Shown here piece by piece: positions 35,091-43,318 of a DNA stretch of 64,000 nucleotides. This DNA comes from JBGSQR01 sp964509295 (GTDB lineage Bacteria > Desulfobacterota > Desulfuromonadia > Geobacterales > Pseudopelobacteraceae), in NCBI GenBank assembly GCA_964509295.1, contig CAZDWS010000001.1, forward strand, positions 124,001-188,000, in the 5' to 3' direction. How positions within the stretch are numbered: position 1 is the stretch's first letter; every line of letters begins with the position of its first letter. The notes beneath the pieces were generated by a model. It saw only the letters and a list, made by a program, of their open reading frames with translations. It was not told the origin of the DNA and searched no databases. Made by a program: the position numbers and the translations under genes.

Positions 35091-36785
35091 TCAATGAATA
35101 ACCCAGCCGCTGCGCGGAATCAGTTGTGGATCAGCTCCCGCTCCCAATTGAACAATATAACACCCCCTGGAAACATAACGCTGTCCGGGGCCAAAACTGA
35201 TCCGCTCGTAATCCCTCAAAACCACATCCATCTGTATGCTCATGGTATCCAGCAGGTGGTCGCGCTGCAAGTTGCCGTAGATCAGGAACAGCCCCTGCAG
35301 GACCACCTGCTGCAGTATGGAGGTACTTCTTGACTCAATTCTGCGATCACCAAGATCTTTAGTGGTTGTCAGCATCGGTACAGGGGCGGCAAAACCGCCT
35401 GTTTTTGCTCCCACATAGGGGGTCAACCGGTATGGATATGTCAGGTAAACGGACTTGCGAACCGCTTCAGGCATGGAAACCGATTTTTTACCCAGGTAGC
35501 TGGATGACATGAAAACCATTCCGTTGGAGCCCAGTTGCGGAACTATTTCGGGTAAGGCCTTCAAAACATCATCATCCGCCCAAAGGATCAGTATTTGTGA
35601 TTTATGTTTTGCAATCAGACTCTCCAGGGTTGCCCGGTCAAGTATCTGGCTTTGTGAAAGCGTCACCGTCGTAATCTCCGGACGCTCCAGACCTTTCCAG
35701 TTTTTCAGGAAACCGGCTGCAAGAGCTTTGCCAGCAGAAGAATCCTGAACTATCTGCAATATTCTTGATTCTGCCGGCAGGGTCTCCAGACGGTTGAGAT
35801 AGCTGGCAACCGCCTCCCCTTCCTGATAATAACCCTTGTTAAAATAATAGGTATACCAGGCACTGTCTGAAACAACCGGGTAGTCGGTAATCGGGTACAG
35901 ACAGGGCAACCGTTCGCTCTCGCAGAAATCGTGAACCGGCTTCCAGTCGCTGTTTGATATGCCGCCCAGGACAGCAAAAACCGGGTTTTTGCCATAGTAA
36001 TCAGCCAGTTGTTTTGGCCAGGATTCCGGCTTACCTTTCAGTTCCCAGATATCCAGAGTGGCCTTGCGGAATGCAAACTGCATCTCCGGCGTCGGCGAAT
36101 AGCCGAACTTCAGAAACTCTTCATACATGCCCATCTGCTGATTTTTTCTGTCGACAAAAGTCTTGATCGGACCAAGCATGGCCTGGCGGTCCTCCAGACT
36201 GACATCATCAGAGATAATTGTGGCAAACCTGAACACATCTGCAGTAATTCCCGGGGACGGCTCAGAAGAAAGCTGTTCCAGATAGCCGATCAGGATGGAC
36301 ATGTCGCTGTCGGAAAGCCGGTAACGTGGCATAACGTCATTGAATGACTGGCCAGAGGAGTCTATGCCGGTTCGCAAGGCCCTTGCCAGCGTTTCCCTGC
36401 TGTATGCCGGCCTTTCAACCATATGACCTTCATATACATATCGTTCACCCTTAACGGCTTTATCACCCATAGACGGTGGACGACTGTAAGGCTTGAAAAG
36501 TATTTTACCAGCCGTGGGAGGAATAATTACGCCACCTTCAAAAGAGCCGATTCCGGCACGCAGATGGCAGGTAGAACAGGAGTAGGCACTGCTATCAACA
36601 GCAACATCTCCACGGGTAAATCCTTCCATCGGCTTACCGGAAGGAAGGATACCTTCCCGGTACATGCGCTCTCCCAGCCTTATGATTTCTGCCTTGGAGA
36701 GGTCGGCAGACTTTACTGTCTGGGCCTGGGCAGAAGGCGATATGTTCAATAGAACAAATAATATAAAGGCTGCTATTGATTTCAT
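35091..36785 (-). CDS. Cytochrome c fused to a periplasmic binding-protein-like domain
   Basis: A 564-residue exported protein: a signal peptide (about residues 1-22), a mono-haem cytochrome c domain with C70-S-T-C73-H74 and probable axial M152 (FNDVMPRYRLSD), then from about residue 170 a type I periplasmic binding-protein fold like the branched-chain amino acid receptors (phrases VFAVLGGISNSDWKPV, YFNKGYYQEGEAVASYL, SQILILWADDDVLKALPEIV). The combination suggests a redox-linked periplasmic sensor or electron carrier rather than a transporter part, since no ABC permease genes are near. It lies upstream of the oxidase operon on the same strand but has its own terminator. The ligand is unknown. 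Confidence 0.82.
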   Translation of the reverse strand: MKSIAAFILFVLLNISPSAQAQTVKSADLSKAEIIRLGERMYREGILPSGKPMEGFTRGDVAVDSSAYSCSTCHLRAGIGSFEGGVIIPPTAGKILFKPYSRPPSMGDKAVKGERYVYEGHMVERPAYSRETLARALRTGIDSSGQSFNDVMPRYRLSDSDMSILIGYLEQLSSEPSPGITADVFRFATIISDDVSLEDRQAMLGPIKTFVDRKNQQMGMYEEFLKFGYSPTPEMQFAFRKATLDIWELKGKPESWPKQLADYYGKNPVFAVLGGISNSDWKPVHDFCESERLPCLYPITDYPVVSDSAWYTYYFNKGYYQEGEAVASYLNRLETLPAESRILQIVQDSSAGKALAAGFLKNWKGLERPEITTVTLSQSQILDRATLESLIAKHKSQILILWADDDVLKALPEIVPQLGSNGMVFMSSSYLGKKSVSMPEAVRKSVYLTYPYRLTPYVGAKTGGFAAPVPMLTTTKDLGDRRIESRSTSILQQVVLQGLFLIYGNLQRDHLLDTMSIQMDVVLRDYERISFGPGQRYVSRGCYIVQLGAGADPQLIPRSGWVIH

Positions 36786-36842
36786 TATTTACCTGTTTTG
36801 ATGACGGAGAAGAGAACTCTCTAACCGGATGGGGAATTAAAA

Positions 36843-36933
36843 CTCCTCCCTCCAGCGGGGGGAGGCCGGGAGGGGGGAGGAAGTTACAGCCTTTACATCC
36901 CTCTACCTACCCCTCCCCCGCTGGGGGAGGGAA
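36843..36933. repeat. Palindromic intergenic repeat, CTCCCCC-GCTGGGGGAG type
   Basis: Two G/C-rich hairpin halves (CCTCCAGCGGGGGGAGG and CCCTCCCCCGCTGGGGGAGGG) flank a short spacer. A second copy of this type is at 40120-40216. It stands between the FKBP and cytochrome genes, both on the minus strand. Confidence 0.75.
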
Positions 36934-36961
36934 TCTGAATGTAAAAATCAATTTTCAACAG

Positions 36962-37711
36962 TTATTTTTTAGCCGGTTCCTTTGGAACTGGTGGAAAAGC
37001 GGTTATGGGCTTACCGGTCGATGGTTTTGCAACAGCTGCCGGATTAATTTCAAGCAGTTCAACTTCAAAAATCAGTGTGGCACCAGGCAGAATCATCTCG
37101 CCGGCACCTTTATCGCCATAAGCCAGTTCCGATGGGCAGACCATCTTTGACTTGCCGCCAACCTTCATCAACTGTACGCCTTCAATCCAGCACTTAATGA
37201 CGTTATCCAGCTTGAACTCCAGCGGCTTGCCGCGCTTGTAGGAGCTGTCAAACTCTTTGCCGTCGATCAGTGTACCGCGATAGTTAACTTTCACCACATC
37301 GGTTGACTTGGGTGATGCGCCCTTCCCTTCCACCAGGGATGAATAAACCATTCCGGAAGCTGTTTTTACGGAGCCCTTTTCTTTGGCAGCCTTCTCCAGA
37401 AACTCTTTACCTGCACCCGCCATTCTGTCACCGGCTGCTTTACGCCGGGCCTTGGCCAAATCCTGAATTTTGCTGTTATAGGCTGTCAGATCAACTTCTT
37501 TCTTACCGGCCTGGGCATCGGACAACCCCTGCTTTACCACCTCAAACTCAGCAGGTGTCAGTTCAAAAACAGTCAGCGAACGGGAAACCGACTGCCCGAT
37601 GGCGTAGAGAGTTTTCTGGTCATCGTTCATTGCAGACGGTTCGGCGGCAAACAGAGTTGTTCCGGTCAACAGGACCGTAAAAAGACTTATGGTTTTTGCA
37701 GCAAATTTCAT
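36962..37711 (-). CDS. FKBP-type peptidyl-prolyl cis-trans isomerase (FkpA/Mip-like)
   Basis: A 249-residue periplasmic protein with a signal peptide (cut near LFAA), an N-terminal helical dimerisation domain (about residues 28-110) and a C-terminal FKBP domain with VKVNYRGTLIDGKEFDSS, then KCWIEGVQLMKVGGKSKM and a final LIFEVELLEI strand. A proline-rich tail ends the protein. These enzymes assist folding of exported proteins, so it may serve the large secreted oxidase or cytochrome nearby (inference). GGAGG precedes the ATG. Confidence 0.9.
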   Translation of the reverse strand: MKFAAKTISLFTVLLTGTTLFAAEPSAMNDDQKTLYAIGQSVSRSLTVFELTPAEFEVVKQGLSDAQAGKKEVDLTAYNSKIQDLAKARRKAAGDRMAGAGKEFLEKAAKEKGSVKTASGMVYSSLVEGKGASPKSTDVVKVNYRGTLIDGKEFDSSYKRGKPLEFKLDNVIKCWIEGVQLMKVGGKSKMVCPSELAYGDKGAGEMILPGATLIFEVELLEINPAAVAKPSTGKPITAFPPVPKEPAKK

Positions 37712-37760
37712 CAGTGTTCCTCCATTTATTTTTTTGAGTTGCCATTAACCTTATCATATT

Positions 37761-38264
37761 TTACATAAAAGTTTTTTCCAAGAACATACTTTTTTCATCC
37801 TCTTCATCCGCTTCATCCGCTATCAGATGCAATGCCCTCAACAAAACCAGAATCAGTGAAGGCTCAACAGGCTTTTCCAGGTAATGGGCAACTCCCAGCT
37901 CATCGGCTGTTTTTTTCAACTCTTCACTGCCATATCCGGTTACAAGGATCACCTTTGCCTGCGGCTGAAGATCCTTTACACAAGAAACAAAATAAACTCC
38001 GTCCGCATTATCGGATCCGGCAAACCGCACATCTGAAATTACGGCAAAATACTGATTTAACTTTAAAAGTTCTATTGCAGCTTCCACACTGTCACAGATG
38101 TCAAACCCAAAACGTTCGCTCTCAAGCAGTCTGCTATAGGCAAAACAGATCGCGTGTTCATCGTCAACAATCAGGACTCGATGAGGATCCTGCTCACCAT
38201 CGGCTTGTTGCGACGCATATTGTTGGTTTTGGATTATCATGTTTAATGAATATCCAAGAATCAT
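37761..38264 (-). CDS. Single-domain response regulator
   Basis: A 167-residue protein with one receiver domain: DDE acidic pocket in VLIVDDEHAICFAY, phosphorylatable aspartate in FAVISDVRFAGSDNADG, threonine in VILVTGYG and lysine in HYLEKPVEP. There is no output domain, and the C-terminal tail is acidic. It may relay phosphate or act by protein contact. Two starts are possible (ATG 38264 or 38240), and neither has a clear ribosome site. The TTGTCTCAA motif group lies ahead of it. Its partner kinase is unknown. Confidence 0.85.
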   Translation of the reverse strand: MILGYSLNMIIQNQQYASQQADGEQDPHRVLIVDDEHAICFAYSRLLESERFGFDICDSVEAAIELLKLNQYFAVISDVRFAGSDNADGVYFVSCVKDLQPQAKVILVTGYGSEELKKTADELGVAHYLEKPVEPSLILVLLRALHLIADEADEEDEKSMFLEKTFM

Positions 38265-38339
38265 GCCGTTAATAATTAAAACTAAAACCGTTTAATTTCA
38301 GAGTGTTATCGATTCAGCTTCATGTCTTACGACTCATTA

Positions 38340-38382
38340 TTGAGACATTGTCTCAACCTGATACTAAATATATGAGACAAAC
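38340..38382. promoter_or_regulatory. TTGAGACA-T-TGTCTCAA palindrome plus third half-site
   Basis: A perfect 17-base palindrome (TTGAGACATTGTCTCAA, 38340-38356) followed by another half-site TGAGACAAA (38373-38381). It lies between the divergent receiver and pyridoxamine-oxidase-like genes. The half-site equals the TTGTCTCAA repeated upstream of the multicopper oxidase operon, 3.4 kb away, so one regulator may control both. Confidence 0.6.
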
Positions 38383-38478
38383 GGAAACAGAAGTCTGACG
38401 CAAAACTGATCGATTGATCTTCATGATTGTTTGGGTTAGGTTATAAATATTGCAATATTATTGATTGGAGATATTTTT

Positions 38479-38919
38479 ATGAATAACACAGATACTTTGC
38501 AAACCCTTTGCCATAGCCAGCCACTGGCCGTACTTGCCACTGCCGCCGGCACCGTTCCTTACGCCAGCCTGGTAGCCGTTGCCCTCACGACCGACCTGCA
38601 AAGTCTCTATTTTGCAACACCGCGGGCAACCCGCAAATTCAACAATCTGGTCAGCAACGGACAGGTAGCGCTGCTGATTGACAACCGCAGCAATCAGGTG
38701 GAAGATTTCAGGCAGGCCGCTGCAGCAACAATGATTGGAACAGCCGAAGAACTGTCCGGTGCTGAAAAAGATTCGGCACTGGAAATATATCTGGCCCGCC
38801 ACCCGCACCTGAACGACTTTGCCCACTCTCCGGAAGCCGCTTTATTCAAGGTTCGGATAGAGCGAATCAATATGGTCAACGGTTTTCAGGATGTTACTGA
38901 ATTTGATTTTTCAAAATGA
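38479..38919 (+). CDS. Pyridoxamine 5'-phosphate oxidase-family flavoprotein
   Basis: A 146-residue split-barrel protein from the ATG at 38479 (GGAG at 38467-38470). It has the family segments LAVLATAAGTVPYASLVAVA, LYFATPRATRKFNNLVSN and VALLIDNRSN, and a C-terminal KVRIERINMVNGFQDV. Proteins of this fold bind FMN, F420 or haem, and the physiological substrate here is unknown. It is divergent from the receiver gene and shares the palindromic control region. Confidence 0.82.
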   Translation: MNNTDTLQTLCHSQPLAVLATAAGTVPYASLVAVALTTDLQSLYFATPRATRKFNNLVSNGQVALLIDNRSNQVEDFRQAAAATMIGTAEELSGAEKDSALEIYLARHPHLNDFAHSPEAALFKVRIERINMVNGFQDVTEFDFSK

Positions 38920-38954
38920 GGTTTACCTACTCCGGTGACGCATGAAGAGCCTTA

Positions 38955-39060
38955 AAATCTCCCTCATCCGCCCCTTCGGGGCACCTTCTCCCAAAGGTAG
39001 AAGGGACTAGATGAGATTTCTCGCCCCGTGGGTAAGGGTGGCCGCAGGCCGGGTGTGGGT
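38955..39060. repeat. Intergenic palindromic repeat (divergent copy)
   Basis: CTCCCTCATCCGCCCCTTCGGGGCACCTTCTCCC.. type sequence with a CGCCCCTTCGGGGC hairpin and a second G-rich hairpin (GGCCGCAGGCC). It is related to the copies at 41472, 42674 and 49873 but more degraded. It stands between the PNPOx-like and pseudopilin-like genes. Confidence 0.5.
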
Positions 39061-39128
39061 ACATCGCAGTGTCTTTTGGGCTGGTGTAGTTTTCAAGTTT
39101 ATCTCTACTGAATAAAATCAGGTGATAC

Positions 39129-39695
39129 ATGAAGAACCTGCAAAAAAACATACTGAACAACAAAGGCTTTACCTACCTGATGGCCCTGATTCTGATTATG
39201 ATCATGGGGATCATGCTGGGTGCAATCGGTCAGTCCTGGCAGACCATCATCAAAAGGGAACGGGAAGCGGAGCTGCTTTTTCGTGGAGGCCAGATTAAGG
39301 ATGCAATTACTGCCTGGAATACACCAAACAAGACTGTCGGACAGGTTCAACAAGTTGTAACACCACTTACCGACCTTAAACATCTACTGGAAGACCCGCG
39401 CACAGTTGATAAGAAACGCTATTTGAGGCGCCTGTACACCGACCCGATGACTGATAAAGACTGGGTTCTTATCCAAAACCCGGTTACCAAAGTAATAACC
39501 GGCGTTTACAGCAGCAGCCCGGACAAACCACTCAAGATGGATAATTTTCCTGACAACCTGAAGGATCTGGCCGGTAAGGAAAAGTACAGCGACTGGAAGT
39601 TTATCTATGTGCCGGCCGGACAACCGACAATCACTCCGCCAGGCCCATCTAAGGGTGGTCCGCCCATTGCACCCAACCCTTTTACTAAAAACTGA
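39129..39695 (+). CDS. Type IV pilin-like/type II secretion pseudopilin protein
   Basis: A 188-residue protein with a short basic leader and a prepilin cleavage motif NNKG-FTYL, followed by a long hydrophobic helix (MALILIMIMGIMLGAIG) and a soluble domain ending in a proline- and glycine-rich tail. The helix lacks the usual glutamate at mature position 5 (FTYLM), as known for some minor pseudopilins such as GspK. It is a single gene without other secretion genes nearby. It could be a minor pilin or part of an export system coded elsewhere. Confidence 0.7.
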   Translation: MKNLQKNILNNKGFTYLMALILIMIMGIMLGAIGQSWQTIIKREREAELLFRGGQIKDAITAWNTPNKTVGQVQQVVTPLTDLKHLLEDPRTVDKKRYLRRLYTDPMTDKDWVLIQNPVTKVITGVYSSSPDKPLKMDNFPDNLKDLAGKEKYSDWKFIYVPAGQPTITPPGPSKGGPPIAPNPFTKN

Positions 39696-39708
39696 TACAC
39701 TCCAAATA

Positions 39709-40083
39709 TCAGTGCTGCTTTTCCAGAATCCGTTTAATCCTTGTTAAAGCCAACCTGCAGACAAGCAGATACGGCGCTGCCAATAGCGGCACAGAAAACA
39801 TTACGCGACATTTCTCCGGCCCGCTTGATTCTACCCGATGACCGGTGACCTTGATCCCCGCCACTAACCAGCTCCAGTTTTTTCCTTCTTCAAATGTGTC
39901 AATCCGGAAGGGCAGCCAGAACCCGAAAACCGTTTTTACTCTTCCTGAAGTCCCTTGAGCAATATATCGCTGACCACATTCCACCTGAGTAATGGACAGC
40001 CCCCACTCTGTCCACCGGCCTGTATCTGTCAACAGTTTCCAGGCAGCGCCGGCAGGGGCGGCAATTTCGATGGAGGTTTTCAT
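39709..40083 (-). CDS. SRPBCC-fold protein (polyketide cyclase type)
   Basis: A 124-residue START/SRPBCC-like protein, starting KTSIEIAAPAGAAWKLLTDT and WTEWGLSITQVE, the usual N-terminal strand-helix of lipid- or hydrophobic-ligand-binding members. It is the last gene of the lipid-modification group and lies 154 bases after the DUF2177 gene with a palindromic repeat between. Role: probable ligand binding or lipid handling, not proven. Confidence 0.72.
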   Translation of the reverse strand: MKTSIEIAAPAGAAWKLLTDTGRWTEWGLSITQVECGQRYIAQGTSGRVKTVFGFWLPFRIDTFEEGKNWSWLVAGIKVTGHRVESSGPEKCRVMFSVPLLAAPYLLVCRLALTRIKRILEKQH

Positions 40084-40119
40084 TAAACTCCCTAATCCGT
40101 ATAAATATTTTCAAACAGC

Positions 40120-40216
40120 TCCCCTCCCCCAGCGGGGGGAGGGTTAGGGAGGGGGGAAAAGGTTGCAAATTCAGCTATCACCCCCCCTCCCAACCTCCCC
40201 CCGCTGGGGGGAGGAG
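40120..40216. repeat. Palindromic intergenic repeat, CTCCCCC-GCTGGGGGAG type
   Basis: A second copy of the element at 36843, made of CCCCTCCCCCAGCGGGGGGAGG and its inverted partner around a spacer. The copy is more complete and can fold into one long hairpin. It lies between two minus-strand genes. Confidence 0.78.
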
Positions 40217-40237
40217 TTTATCTTTGAGCGTTATCTT

Positions 40238-40654
40238 TCATCTCAGCCACTTATCAACATAACTGGCAAAAACAGTCGAAGTACCGCACAGAAAGCAGCC
40301 CCACCCTATATCCACCACTGTCATTTTGACTGACCAGCTTTCCAGCGTAGCCATATTGGTCATGTCATATACCACATAGACGATCAGCCCGAACAGTGCA
40401 CCCCAGCCCAGTGCCGACCAGAACATGTTTTCCGGGTTTACGCGCGGCAGGGCAAACAGCAGTATGCCCAGCGGCAAGGCAAGATAAACCAGCAGGGCCG
40501 CCCAGTAGACCGGCTCAATCACCGCGCCCCTGATCCTGGCATATGAACCCAGTTCGGCGATATAAAAGCCCTGCATCAGCCTGGCGATCCAGATATAGTC
40601 CAGCAGCAGCATGAATGGAATCATGGCCAGAAACAGTTTAATATAATGCCACAT
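40238..40654 (-). CDS. DUF2177 membrane protein
   Basis: A 138-residue inner-membrane protein with four hydrophobic segments. The N-terminus LFLAMIPFMLLLDYIWIARL and the later VYVVYDMTNMATLESW segment match DUF2177. AAAGGAGA precedes the ATG at 40654. DUF2177 genes commonly occur in CFA-synthase/DUF1365/FAD-oxidoreductase operons. The function is unknown. It is 11 bases after the DUF1295 gene. Confidence 0.85.
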   Translation of the reverse strand: MWHYIKLFLAMIPFMLLLDYIWIARLMQGFYIAELGSYARIRGAVIEPVYWAALLVYLALPLGILLFALPRVNPENMFWSALGWGALFGLIVYVVYDMTNMATLESWSVKMTVVDIGWGCFLCGTSTVFASYVDKWLR

Positions 40655-40665
40655 GGTATTCTCCT

Positions 40666-41436
40666 TTATCCTTTTGGCGGCAGCGGAAAAAAGGCGCTGG
40701 TACGCCGCTTGTACTCTTCAAAATCCGCCCTGCCCTCATAATGTTTCTCCAGCATCGGTATGCCGGAAACCTTCAGAATCAGAAATGTAATAGTTACAGG
40801 TCCAATAATCGTCAGCCAGCCGTTTGGTATGCCCAGCGCAATCAGGTAAATGCCCCACCAGAGCGTGACTTCGCCAAAGTAGTTGGGGTGACGGCTATAA
40901 CGCCACAGGCCGGTTGTCATCAGAGTACCCCTGTTGGCCGGATTACGCATGAAGCGTAACAGTTGCCAGTCGCCGATTGCCTCAAAACAGATACCGAACA
41001 ACCAGACCGCTACTCCGGCAAAATCAATCCAGGTAAATGGTGTGGTGGTTGAAGCATTGATCATGATTACCGGCACTGACACGATAAGCAGCAAAATCCC
41101 CTGCAGCATGAAAACCTGCAGAAATGAACGGGGATAAAACCACTTGCCCCACTCTTGGCGCCACTGCTTGTAGCGTTTATCCTCACCCCGGCCACGATTA
41201 CGTGCATGGATATGCAGAGCCAGCCGAAGTCCCCAGACCAGCACCAGCAGAGACACCAGCAGTGCGCGCGGAGCAAAGAAACCAGCGGCAACCAGCGACA
41301 CAACGGCGGCAAAAACAAATCCCATGCCCCAGGCGATATCGGCAATGTCATTGCGCTTTAACAGAAGCGACAAAGCAAACCAGGTTGTCATATATAAAAG
41401 AACCGCACCACCGGTCAGTAAAAAAACCGTCATCAT
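40666..41436 (-). CDS. DUF1295 membrane oxidoreductase-like protein
   Basis: A 256-residue membrane protein of the steroid-5-alpha-reductase-like DUF1295 family: NDIADIAWGMGFVF, the W-R-RHPNYFGEVTLWWG motif and the C-terminal GIPMLEKHYEGRADFEEYKRRTSAF. Related enzymes reduce double bonds using NADPH, or methylate isoprenoids. In this operon a lipid substrate seems likely (inference). Confidence 0.88.
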   Translation of the reverse strand: MMTVFLLTGGAVLLYMTTWFALSLLLKRNDIADIAWGMGFVFAAVVSLVAAGFFAPRALLVSLLVLVWGLRLALHIHARNRGRGEDKRYKQWRQEWGKWFYPRSFLQVFMLQGILLLIVSVPVIMINASTTTPFTWIDFAGVAVWLFGICFEAIGDWQLLRFMRNPANRGTLMTTGLWRYSRHPNYFGEVTLWWGIYLIALGIPNGWLTIIGPVTITFLILKVSGIPMLEKHYEGRADFEEYKRRTSAFFPLPPKG

Positions 41437-41471
41437 TTGCCATGCCCCTTTATGTGTTATTTTTTACCATT

Positions 41472-41578
41472 CCTTCTCCCTGAGGGAGAAGGTGGCCAAA
41501 GGCCGGATGAGGGGGCAACAGAACCTTTTCAGCAACAGTTCACCCTCACCCTAGCCCTCTCCCCCAGAGAGAGGGGAC
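41472..41578. repeat. Palindromic intergenic repeat, TCTCCCTGAGGGAGA type
   Basis: Begins with the perfect hairpin CCTTCTCCC-TGA-GGGAGAAGG (21 bases, 41472-41492), followed by TGGCCAAAGGCC and a matching CTCTCCCCCAGAGAGAGG half at the other end. Orientation is opposite to the copies at 42674 and 49873. It sits inside the lipid operon. Confidence 0.82.
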
Positions 41579-41609
41579 TGTTTCAGTCTTAACGGGGAAG
41601 CAGAACCAT

Positions 41610-42194
41610 TCAGTTCCTTTTCTTCAACAGATCCGCTTTCAGGTTATCATCCAGTGGTTCCCTGCCCAGCCAGACACCAAAATATGCAGCGGCAAAATCA
41701 GCCCCTTCAATGGTGACAATCGGTGCCCCGTTCAAGGTAAGCTCGGTTCCGCGTCCCGGCTGATAGGTCAACGCATATCGGTCGCCCGGCTTAACCTCTT
41801 TATAGGCGGCATTCAACCTATCTATGCGCTTTCGCAGGCCGGCCAGCGCTTCCGGAGTATTGTTGCGAACCAGCACAGGTTCAGCCCCTTTACCGAAATC
41901 TGTGGACTTGAACGACATCAGGTAACTGATTTCCAGTCGTTTGGGGATATCTTCCAAAACCTGTTCCGGCTTAGTGCCCTCCGGCAGATACAATGCTGCC
42001 ACATAGACCCGCAGTGTCTTCAACCAGCGCATCAATGCCACGCCATGCAGTGGCAGTTTCTGATCACCGACTGTTATCCGGTCGCTGAATTCGGTTTTTT
42101 CAAAAGTCCGGGCCTGGCTGTGGCTGCCACACAAAAGCATGGCAGAAACAACCGCCAAACAACAAAACATTCTCAGCAAATTTACTGCTCTCAT
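41610..42194 (-). CDS. Exported chalcone-isomerase-like protein
   Basis: A 194-residue protein with a signal peptide (cut after HSQA, about residue 28) and the chalcone-isomerase-like fold signature: KLPLHGVALMRWLKTLRVYVAALYLPEG and YLMSFKSTDF, then a late PIVTIEGADFAAAYFGVWLG. Members bind fatty acids or haem in the periplasm. The start overlaps the DUF1499 stop (ATGA), so they are co-translated. Lipid binding is inferred from family and operon. Confidence 0.83.
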   Translation of the reverse strand: MRAVNLLRMFCCLAVVSAMLLCGSHSQARTFEKTEFSDRITVGDQKLPLHGVALMRWLKTLRVYVAALYLPEGTKPEQVLEDIPKRLEISYLMSFKSTDFGKGAEPVLVRNNTPEALAGLRKRIDRLNAAYKEVKPGDRYALTYQPGRGTELTLNGAPIVTIEGADFAAAYFGVWLGREPLDDNLKADLLKKRN

Positions 42195-42637
42195 TGCCTT
42201 ACCCCCTGGCCCTCAAACTGCTGCCTGATCTCTTCCATCCGGCTGCGGTTCTTTCCCAGGTCCGAATACCCCAGACGTGAAGCAGAACGGACATGAATCA
42301 GCGACTGACTGCGATCAAGCAGGAATTCACCATCATCAACAAAACCGACTTTGGTACGGAATTCGGTCCTGAGATAATCGGCTGTAGTTTCCGTAATGGC
42401 TGTATCACTGCGGGAAACAAGCGTCTGTTTCAGCCTGGAAAAAGCCGAATCCGCCTCTCCCTTGAAAGCAAGAGGTGAAATGCGATGTTTTTCATCAACC
42501 TCCTGACTGGAGACACAGTTTGGAGAGGATGGGCAACGCTTGAACATGCCGTCCCGCACGCCCAGATCTTTCGGCCTCTCGCCGGCACAGGCAGCTACAA
42601 ACAGCGAGCAGATTGCAAGCGTGATTCGTTTCAACAT
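42191..42637 (-). CDS. DUF1499 lipoprotein
   Basis: A 148-residue protein with a lipoprotein signal (FVAAC, Cys at residue 17) and the DUF1499 pattern RCPSSPNCVSSQE, later LRTEFRTKVGFVDDGEFLLD and VRSASRLGYSDLGKNRSRME. Function unknown. It is found with CFA synthase operons in other proteobacteria. AGGAG precedes the ATG at 42637. Confidence 0.85.
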   Translation of the reverse strand: MLKRITLAICSLFVAACAGERPKDLGVRDGMFKRCPSSPNCVSSQEVDEKHRISPLAFKGEADSAFSRLKQTLVSRSDTAITETTADYLRTEFRTKVGFVDDGEFLLDRSQSLIHVRSASRLGYSDLGKNRSRMEEIRQQFEGQGVRQ

Positions 42638-42673
42638 TTCAGACTCCTCTTTGCCGCTATAGACATTAAAACA

Positions 42674-42782
42674 GTCCCCTCTCCATGAGGGAGAGGGTCA
42701 GGGTGAGGGGGCAGAGGTGATTTATATGGCCCTGCTGCACCCTCATCCGGCCTTTGGCCACCTTCTCCCTCAGGGAGAAGGG
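42674..42782. repeat. Palindromic intergenic repeat, TCTCCCTGAGGGAGA type
   Basis: Starts CAGTCCCCTCTCCATGAGGG and ends TTCTCCCTCAGGGAGAAGG with GGCCTTTGGCC near the end. It is nearly identical to the copy at 49873 and inverted relative to 41472. It lies between DUF2878 and DUF1499 genes. Confidence 0.85.
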
Positions 42783-42801
42783 ATTTAAATATCACCAGCC
42801 A

Positions 42802-43317
42802 CTACTCCCTGCTCCTGAAATATGCCGCCAGCCAGTACAGCAACGGCGTCATAACGCCCCAACCTATGGCCAGAACAATGGTCCCCTGCATATCGGGCAG
42901 AGTCACGGTGGCCCCCAGCTTGCCTCCGCTGTAATAGGCCAGTGGGCCGCCCACCGCCCCGAACAATGAAGCCAGCAGGTATCTACCTCTTAACCAACCC
43001 AGTGACACATTCAGAGCGGCGGCAAAATTCAGCCAAAGACCGATCATCCAGACAGGACTGAACGGTGGCGGCAACAGGTACTGCACCGGTGTGAATATTC
43101 CGGCTGCAACAAGCGCCGTATCAAAGATAAAGCCCAAAACACCTGCTGACATGATCAACAGCAGTTCACTGCGTGGCTTGTCAATCAGGTACAGATTGAT
43201 GGCCAGAACCGGAATCAGCACAACCGTACCAAGCCATGGCATTCCCTTGCCTGCTCCCAGCACCGCCGTAAACCAGGCCGCCTGAAACAGTATGGCATTG
43301 CTGATATTCCTGAGCAC
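42802..43317 (-). CDS. DUF2878 membrane protein
   Basis: A 171-residue protein with about five hydrophobic helices. The phrases AAWFTAVLGAGKGMPWLG, the FDTALVAAGIF segment and PPPFSPVWMIGLWLNFAAALN match DUF2878. The start is a GTG at 43317, two bases past the CFA synthase stop, with AAGGAG at a good distance. The function is unknown, and it is regularly found beside CFA synthase. Confidence 0.85.
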   Translation of the reverse strand: MLRNISNAILFQAAWFTAVLGAGKGMPWLGTVVLIPVLAINLYLIDKPRSELLLIMSAGVLGFIFDTALVAAGIFTPVQYLLPPPFSPVWMIGLWLNFAAALNVSLGWLRGRYLLASLFGAVGGPLAYYSGGKLGATVTLPDMQGTIVLAIGWGVMTPLLYWLAAYFRSRE

Positions 43318-43318
43318 G

